Of a stretch of 26,208 nucleotides of DNA, positions 21,872-26,208 are shown piece after piece. Source of the DNA: Silvimonas sp. GTDB lineage: Bacteria; Pseudomonadota; Gammaproteobacteria; Burkholderiales; Chitinibacteraceae. Within the stretch, counting starts at the first letter, position 1; the number at the start of each line of letters is the position of its first letter. The notes under the pieces were generated by a model. The model had not been told where the DNA came from and made no database searches. It saw only the letters and a program-made list of their open reading frames with translations. The position numbers were made by a program, and so were the translations under genes. The stretch spans positions 1 through 26,208 of the forward strand of contig JASLES010000024.1 in the NCBI GenBank assembly GCA_030151005.1, given 5' to 3'.

Positions 21872-22741
21872 TTATTGGCGTGCCAATTGCAGGGACAGAT
21901 ATTCCTGGCCGGGGATACGAATGATCGCCACCAACGTACGGGCGTAGACAGGTGAAGTTTGCGTACCGGCATTGATGATTTCAATTGCAGCCAGGCCCGT
22001 GTAGGTCGTGTTGGCGACCAGGTTGCAGGTGACCGCGCTGGCAGCGGTGAGCGTCACCGCGAACATGTTTTTGGATCCGGAAGGATCAACAGGTCTGATC
22101 GTGCCTGTATAGCTACAAATCCCGATCGAACCGCCGCTCACGGTGCTGCCTGTGAACGTGCCATCCTGAGCCTGGATGATTTTGGCGGGAATACCATTCC
22201 CCCAAGTGCCAACAATACTGCTGGCCGTTGCGGCGAGCGCGTTGGAAGGGGAGTAAGTGTCAAAACCAAACGTCGCGCCTGGCGTATTGTCGGCGAGCGA
22301 CGTCTTCGACACAAAAGTACCGCTGTCATTGAATGTGCTGATGGTGTTAATGATCAGTTGTTCTGCCGGCGATGCCACCCAGTTGGTACCTGCCGGAGTG
22401 GCCGTACCGGACCAGTACGTGCTTGCTGCCCCGTTGTAGGCTACGAAGGTGCCATCAGCAGCAATCAGCGCCAGGCGCGGGCTGGATGAAGTACCGTGCG
22501 AGTCCCTCCACAATCCTTCGAAGCCATTACCCACTGCAGCAGTAGAACCGGCATCCGGCGTGGCCAGGCTTGGCAGTTGCACTTGGGGGGCCGGGGTGGG
22601 CGTCGGTTTTGGCGCCGGTGCTGGTGTTGGTGTCGGCGTTGTAACCGGTGCCGAGGTGGAAGCGCTATCGCCGCCGCCGCCGCCACATGCGGCCAGAGCT
22701 ACGGAAAGCGCGACGGCGCTCAATGCAAAGACTTGTTTCAT
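21872..22741 (-). CDS. Hypothetical lipoprotein with Pro/Thr-rich linker
   Basis: A 289-residue protein of unknown function. The signal MKQVFALSAVALSVALAAC has lipobox LAAC with acylated Cys19, followed by GGGGG, encoded by a CGC/CCG trinucleotide run at about 22669-22684. A Pro/Thr/Ala linker comes next (PTPTPAPAPKPTPTPAP region, residues about 35-54). The globular part (about 70-289) looks all-beta, with FEGLWRDSHGTSSSPRLALIAADGTFVAYNG, then IVGTWGNGIPAKIIQAQDGTFTGSTVSGGSIGICSYTGTI and a terminal EYLSLQLARQ. It resembles the two-repeat small lipoproteins of betaproteobacteria in which a G.W mark opens each half. A weak AGGGAA site precedes the ATG. It appears monocistronic. Confidence 0.85.
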   Translation of the reverse strand: MKQVFALSAVALSVALAACGGGGGDSASTSAPVTTPTPTPAPAPKPTPTPAPQVQLPSLATPDAGSTAAVGNGFEGLWRDSHGTSSSPRLALIAADGTFVAYNGAASTYWSGTATPAGTNWVASPAEQLIINTISTFNDSGTFVSKTSLADNTPGATFGFDTYSPSNALAATASSIVGTWGNGIPAKIIQAQDGTFTGSTVSGGSIGICSYTGTIRPVDPSGSKNMFAVTLTAASAVTCNLVANTTYTGLAAIEIINAGTQTSPVYARTLVAIIRIPGQEYLSLQLARQ

Positions 22742-23365
22742 AAAGTGAATTCCCTGAAGTCGACTGATGTATCGGTTTTGTGGCGACAAGTATAAGGAAA
22801 TTCTGATGAAAAAATTCAAGATTGACGTAAGCAATTATCCGACGTGACTTGTAAGTATTGGTGGCGACTTTCATATTGCCTTGAGGCCTTTTTATACGCG
22901 AGTGGTATGACCTGACCATTTGGGAAAGTGAGTAGCGATCCTGTGCTTTTAATTAATGTAAATAATTGATTTGTATGAATTTAATTTTTGATTTTTGGTG
23001 AGGTTTTGTTTGTGTGAAAAGCCTGTGCCAAGCAGCAGTGGTGTTATCCGGTCTCCAGCAATTCGGGTTGACGCAGAGGCGTTTCAGGAAACGCTGAATA
23101 ATTTCAGCATGAGAAATTTTTTGTAAGCGCTGACCGCAACTATTTGAATTTAATGAAATTCTTATATGCACGTGTCTGGCCGACGAATGGCATCTTGTTG
23201 TATCTGCATGTATCAGTCTGGCAACACTCCCTCCCGGTTTGAGTGATCTATCCGGCCGGTCTTTACGCAATTTTTATATCCCGCCCTCCAGGCTTTACCT
23301 GCCCTTTATCTCTTTGTTCCCACAATTCACGGTGTCCCAAAGCATTCCATTGCAAGGAGAACGTC
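22742..23365. other. 624-bp AT-rich spacer between the lipoprotein gene and kdp
   Basis: No convincing gene was found. The left 300 bp are clearly more AT-rich than the window. A 13-codon frame (ATG 22806 to TGA 22847, MKKFKIDVSNYPT) has an AAGGA site 7 bp upstream but no other support. Two adjoining hairpins share a GC step: GCGTTT-CAGG-AAACGC (about 23079-23094) and GCTGAA-TAAT-TTCAGC (23093-23108). A T6 run follows 11 bp later, so a weak plus-strand terminator or small-RNA end is possible. The right end should hold the kdp promoter. Confidence 0.7.
23262..23286 (+). promoter_or_regulatory. Candidate KdpE operator upstream of kdp
   Basis: A TTTAC, AATTTTTATA and CCCGCCC succession (23262-23286) lies about 80 bp before the first kdp start. 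It resembles from memory the E. coli kdp operator, which has a T-rich TTTATACTTTTTTTACA stretch followed by CCCCGCCCG. The match is by eye and no good -10 is placed, so this is tentative. KdpDE genes, if present, would be outside the window. Confidence 0.4.
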
Positions 23366-23458
23366 ATGGACGTCGTGTATCTGCTCTTGATCCTGGCCTG
23401 TTGTGCGGCCATTCAGGGGCTGGTGGTTTTCTGCAGGTTTCTGGAGGCACGCAAATGA
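23366..23458 (+). CDS. 30-residue membrane microprotein preceding kdpF
   Basis: A short gene with a strong AAGGAG ribosome site 8 bp before its ATG. The product begins MDVVYLLLILACCAAIQGL and ends VVFCRFLEARK: one membrane helix, a short basic tail and three cysteines. Its TGA overlaps the kdpF ATG (ATGA), so it is translationally coupled to the Kdp genes. I recall similar unnamed one-helix peptides in front of kdpF in other proteobacteria and actinobacteria, but not a proven function. A role as an accessory subunit or stabiliser of KdpFABC is an inference from coupling and topology. Confidence 0.8.
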   Translation: MDVVYLLLILACCAAIQGLVVFCRFLEARK

Positions 23459-23547
23459 ACTGGCTGTATGTCATGGCGACAGCCGTGTTCGTGCTGTTGC
23501 TGGTGTATCTGGTCTATGCGCTGTTTAACGCGGAGGACGTGGCATGA
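23455..23547 (+). CDS. kdpF: KdpF, small subunit of the K+-transporting ATPase
   Basis: A 30-residue single-helix peptide (MNWLYVMATAVFVLLLVYLV, then YALFNAEDVA). The LVYALFNAE ending is the KdpF signature (YALxNAE). KdpF lies in the membrane between KdpA and the rest of the complex and stabilises it. It overlaps the preceding microprotein gene and kdpA by 4 bp each (ATGA junctions), so the three are translated as a coupled cascade. Confidence 0.95.
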   Translation: MNWLYVMATAVFVLLLVYLVYALFNAEDVA

Positions 23548-25331
23548 ACTCGTCAATCGTGTTTCAGACAGCCATGTATCTGGTGGTGCTGTTTGCGCTG
23601 GCCTGGCCTTTGAGCCGCTTGCTGGCTACGGCGCTGGATGGTTCGCTCTCCAGTCGCTTTGCCTTCCTGGGCAAATCTGAACGGGCGCTGTGCAAACTGA
23701 TGGGCATCAACGCCGATGAAGATATGCCCTGGTGGCGTTATGCGCTGGCGCTGCTGGTGTTCCACCTGATTGGCGCGGTGTTCGTCTACGCCCAACAGCG
23801 CTTGCAAGGCAGCTTGCCATTCAACCCGGCGCACATGGGCGCGGTTAGTCCGGATTCATCGTTCAACACGTCAATCTCGTTTCTGACCAACACCAACTGG
23901 CAGGGCTATGCCGGTGAATCGACCATGAGTTATTTCACGCAGATGCTCTCGCTGGCTGCGCATAACTTCATGTCGGCCGCAACCGGTCTGGCCGTAGCGG
24001 TGGCGTTGATCCGCGGTTTTATGCGCCGTAAAGCCTCCGGTGTGGGGAATGCCTGGCTGGATCTGTACCGCGCTACCGTTTACATCCTGCTGCCGCTCTC
24101 GCTGGTGGTGGCGGTGTTCCTGGTTGGGCAGGGCGTGATCCAGAACTTTGATGGCTACAAAGAAGTACACCTCACTGAAACCCTCACCTACCAGGTGCCG
24201 AAAACCGGTGCAGATGGTCAGCCCGTCAAAGACGCCAAGGGTAATCCGGTGATGGTCGATACCACGACCCGCACCCAGACTCTACCGATGGGGCCGGTCG
24301 CGTCTCAAGAGGCCATCAAGATGCTGGGCACCAACGGCGGCGGTTTTTTCAACGCCAACTCGGCGCACCCGTACGAGAACCCCACGCCGCTATCCAACTT
24401 TGTACAGATGCTCAGCATCTTTTTGATCCCGGCTGCGCTCGTGTTCATGTTTGGTCGCTGGGTGGGGGATGCGCGCCAGGGCCTGACCGTGCTGGGCGCC
24501 ATGACGCTGCTGTTTGTGACCATGGTGGGCGTGGAGTACTGGGCGGAAATCCACGCCAATCCGATCTTGACGCACCTGGGCATGTCCGGCTTGCCGGGCA
24601 ATATGGAGGGCAAGGAAAGCCGCTTCGGGATCGTGGCCTCCAGCCTCTTTACCGTGATTACCACGGCGGCATCGTGCGGGGCGGTGAACACCATGCATGA
24701 CTCGCTCATGCCGCTGGGCGGGCTGGTGCCCATGTGGCTGATCAAGTTGGGCGAAGTGGTATTTGGCGGTGTGGGGGCCGGTTTATACGGCATGTTGATT
24801 TACGCCATCCTGGCCGTGTTTCTGTCTGGCCTGATGATTGGCCGCACGCCGGAATACCTGGGCAAGAAGATTGAAGCCTTCGAGATGAAGATGGTCGCCA
24901 TCGCCATCCTGGCAACGCCCTGCCTGATTCTGGGTGGTACAGCGCTTTCCGTGATGCTGGATGTGGGCAAGACCGGTATGGCCAACCCTGGCGCACACGG
25001 TTTTTCAGAGGTGCTGTACGCGTTTGCCTCATCTGCCAATAACAACGGCTCGGCCTTTGCCGGTTTGTCTGCCAACACGCCGTTCTACAACCTGATGCTG
25101 GGGATCGCCATGTGGTTTGGCCGCTTCACCGTGATCATTCCGGTGCTGGCCATTGCCGGCAAGCTGGCGTCCAAACCACGCCTGGCGCAAACCGCCGGTA
25201 CTTTGCCTACGCATGGGCCGCTGTTTGTGATGCTGCTGGTCGGCACGGTGGTGATTGTGGGGGCGCTGACGTATATCCCGGCGCTGGCGCTGGGGCCGGT
25301 AATCGAGCACTTGCAGTTGTTTGCGCATTAA
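23544..25331 (+). CDS. kdpA: KdpA, potassium-binding channel-like subunit of the K+-transporting ATPase
   Basis: A 595-residue inner-membrane protein related to Trk/Ktr/HKT channels. The four selectivity-filter loops are visible: TNTNWQGYAGE (115-125), LGTNGGGFFNANS (261-273), TTAASCGAVNTM (373-384) and SSANNNGSAFAG (496-507). It binds K+ with high affinity and passes it to the KdpB pump. Residues about 209-250 (ETLTYQVPKTGADGQPVKDA...) form the usual periplasmic loop. Length is slightly above the 557 of E. coli, matching other betaproteobacteria. It is coupled to kdpF by an ATGA overlap and followed, after an unusual 104-bp spacer, by kdpB. Expression under K+ limitation is expected from the family. 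Confidence 0.97.
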   Translation: MNSSIVFQTAMYLVVLFALAWPLSRLLATALDGSLSSRFAFLGKSERALCKLMGINADEDMPWWRYALALLVFHLIGAVFVYAQQRLQGSLPFNPAHMGAVSPDSSFNTSISFLTNTNWQGYAGESTMSYFTQMLSLAAHNFMSAATGLAVAVALIRGFMRRKASGVGNAWLDLYRATVYILLPLSLVVAVFLVGQGVIQNFDGYKEVHLTETLTYQVPKTGADGQPVKDAKGNPVMVDTTTRTQTLPMGPVASQEAIKMLGTNGGGFFNANSAHPYENPTPLSNFVQMLSIFLIPAALVFMFGRWVGDARQGLTVLGAMTLLFVTMVGVEYWAEIHANPILTHLGMSGLPGNMEGKESRFGIVASSLFTVITTAASCGAVNTMHDSLMPLGGLVPMWLIKLGEVVFGGVGAGLYGMLIYAILAVFLSGLMIGRTPEYLGKKIEAFEMKMVAIAILATPCLILGGTALSVMLDVGKTGMANPGAHGFSEVLYAFASSANNNGSAFAGLSANTPFYNLMLGIAMWFGRFTVIIPVLAIAGKLASKPRLAQTAGTLPTHGPLFVMLLVGTVVIVGALTYIPALALGPVIEHLQLFAH

Positions 25332-25334
25332 CAG

Positions 25335-25405
25335 CCGCGAACAAAACCCGGTGAAACGGTGATGGCAAGGCACGCGAAACGCAGCCAGCAAGGTTTTGTT
25401 CGCGG
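25335..25405. repeat. Long inverted repeat in the kdpA-kdpB spacer
   Basis: CCGCGAACAAAACC (25335-25348) and GGTTTTGTTCGCGG (25392-25405) form a perfect 14-bp stem around a 43-nt loop. The loop can fold further (GCG-AAA-CGC, TGGC/GCCA). It starts 4 bp after the kdpA stop and ends 30 bp before the kdpB ATG. No T tract follows on the plus strand, so it is not a canonical terminator. An intercistronic stability or stoichiometry element is likely. Confidence 0.85.
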
Positions 25406-25435
25406 TGCCAGTCCGGTCACTTTCGGAGAATCAAA

Positions 25436-26208
25436 ATGAGTCAAGCTGGATTGTCATTATTCGATCGCAAGCTCGCCGTGCCGGCGATCTTCGAATCGTT
25501 CCGCAAACTTTCGCCCGTGGTGCAATGGCGCAACCCGGTCATGTTTGTGGTGTGGGTGGGCAGCGTGGTGACCACGGTACTGGGGCTCCATGCCTTGGGC
25601 GGTCACGGTGAAGCGCCGGCGGCGTTTATCCTGGCTGTGGCGGCGTGGTTGTGGTTTACCGTGCTGTTTGCCAATTTTGCCGAGGCGCTGGCCGAGGGGC
25701 GCGGTAAAGCGCAAGCCGATGCCCTGCGTGCCACCCGCAAAAACGGGGTGGCCAAAAAACTGGCCAGCGCCGCACGCAATGCCAAGGTGCAGGTGCTGGA
25801 CTCCAACTCTTTGCGCAAGGACGACTATGTGCTGATCGAGGCCGGCGATATTGTCCCGGCCGATGGTGAAGTGCTAGAAGGCGTTGCGTCGGTGGATGAA
25901 TCCGCCATTACCGGTGAATCCGCGCCGGTGATCCGTGAATCCGGTGGGGATTTCTCCGCCGTCACCGGCGGCACGCGCGTGTTGTCAGACTGGCTGGTGG
26001 TGCGCGTCACCGCTAACCCTGGCGAGGCGTTTCTGGATCGCATGATCGCCATGGTGGAAGGCGCCAAACGCAAAAAGACGCCGAACGAAGTGGCGCTGAC
26101 TATTTTGCTGGTTTCGCTCACGCTGACCTTTCTGGTGGTGTGCGCCTCGCTGTTGCCGTTTTCTATTTACAGTGTGGGCGCGGCCGGGGCCGGCTCGCCG
26201 GTCAGCAT
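25436..26208 (+). CDS. kdpB: KdpB, catalytic P-type ATPase subunit (N-terminal part)
   Basis: The first 257 residues; the gene runs off the right edge. It begins MSQAGLSLFDRKLAVPAIFESFRKL, then VQWRNPVMFVVWVGSVVTT (helix 1) and a second helix ending LFANFAEALAEGRGKAQADALR, all typical of KdpB. The actuator domain shows EAGDIVPADGEVLEGVASVDESAITGES with TGES at 159-162, the dephosphorylation motif. A third hydrophobic segment (LTILLVSLTLTFLVVCASLLPF) ends the visible part. The DKTGT phosphorylation site lies outside the window. A GGAG site precedes the ATG. kdpC and kdpDE probably follow. Confidence 0.97.
   Translation, partial: MSQAGLSLFDRKLAVPAIFESFRKLSPVVQWRNPVMFVVWVGSVVTTVLGLHALGGHGEAPAAFILAVAAWLWFTVLFANFAEALAEGRGKAQADALRATRKNGVAKKLASAARNAKVQVLDSNSLRKDDYVLIEAGDIVPADGEVLEGVASVDESAITGESAPVIRESGGDFSAVTGGTRVLSDWLVVRVTANPGEAFLDRMIAMVEGAKRKKTPNEVALTILLVSLTLTFLVVCASLLPFSIYSVGAAGAGSPVS

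Noticed and set aside
22806..22847. 13-codon frame MKKFKIDVSNYPT with a good AAGGA site
   Set aside because: It is too short to judge by itself in AT-rich DNA and has no neighbour or homologue to support it.
22953..23270. 105-codon minus-strand frame in the spacer before kdp
   Set aside because: It has no ribosome site, has irregular composition and covers the presumed kdp promoter.

Overview
This window looks like a chromosomal segment of a betaproteobacterium, probably Neisseriales. The reasons are the moderately high G+C content, the fur / bamE-dapB arrangement, the neighbouring aat and bpt genes, an Orn exonuclease and a proteasome-like protein resembling the betaproteobacterial proteasome homologue (BPH). 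Genus cannot be settled from the sequence alone. Almost everything is ordinary core-genome content. The exceptions are a low-G+C hypothetical gene (about 10.9-11.6 kb), a repeat-rich intergenic patch (5.4-5.95 kb) and an AT-rich spacer before kdp (22.7-23.3 kb).

Layout, left to right. (1) 1-4.7 kb, minus strand: the start of an M48/Ste24-type membrane metalloprotease, a three-gene periplasmic FAD sugar/polyol dehydrogenase (small Tat subunit, GMC flavoprotein, triheme cytochrome c) and a DoxX membrane protein. (2) 4.8-8.0 kb, plus strand: orn, a repeat-filled spacer, then pncC - proteasome-like Ntn hydrolase - hslO, apparently one transcription unit. (3) 8.2-10.85 kb: a three-gene SsuABC/TauABC-type importer of unknown substrate, followed by an unrecognised ORF. 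(4) 11.6-14.9 kb: a DUF924 gene (minus), then trpS and a YhiN/BaiN-type flavoprotein (plus). (5) 14.9-19 kb: cytochrome b561, dapB and bamE (minus), and divergent fur-aat-bpt (plus). (6) 19-22.7 kb: oligopeptidase A (minus), a gamma-carbonic-anhydrase-like protein (plus) and a lipoprotein (minus). (7) 23.37-26.2 kb: a 30-residue membrane peptide, kdpF, kdpA and the start of kdpB (plus).

The most striking observation is upstream of trpS. An 18-codon reading frame (12338-12394) contains tandem Trp codons and ends in WWRCS, close to the enterobacterial TrpL ending WWRTS. It is followed by three mutually exclusive hairpins, the last being an intrinsic terminator. This is the full architecture of ribosome-mediated tryptophan attenuation, here controlling a tryptophanyl-tRNA synthetase rather than trp biosynthesis. 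The TrpRS itself reads more like the Firmicute-type enzyme than the E. coli type, so it may be a second, inducible synthetase.

Other points of interest are the proteasome-like gene next to Hsp33, a 19-bp direct repeat bracketing the dehydrogenase operon, a (TGCAGT)9 tract beside a strongly folded intergenic repeat, a 14-bp perfect inverted repeat between kdpA and kdpB, and the microprotein in front of kdpF. No tRNA, rRNA, CRISPR array, insertion sequence or phage gene was seen.
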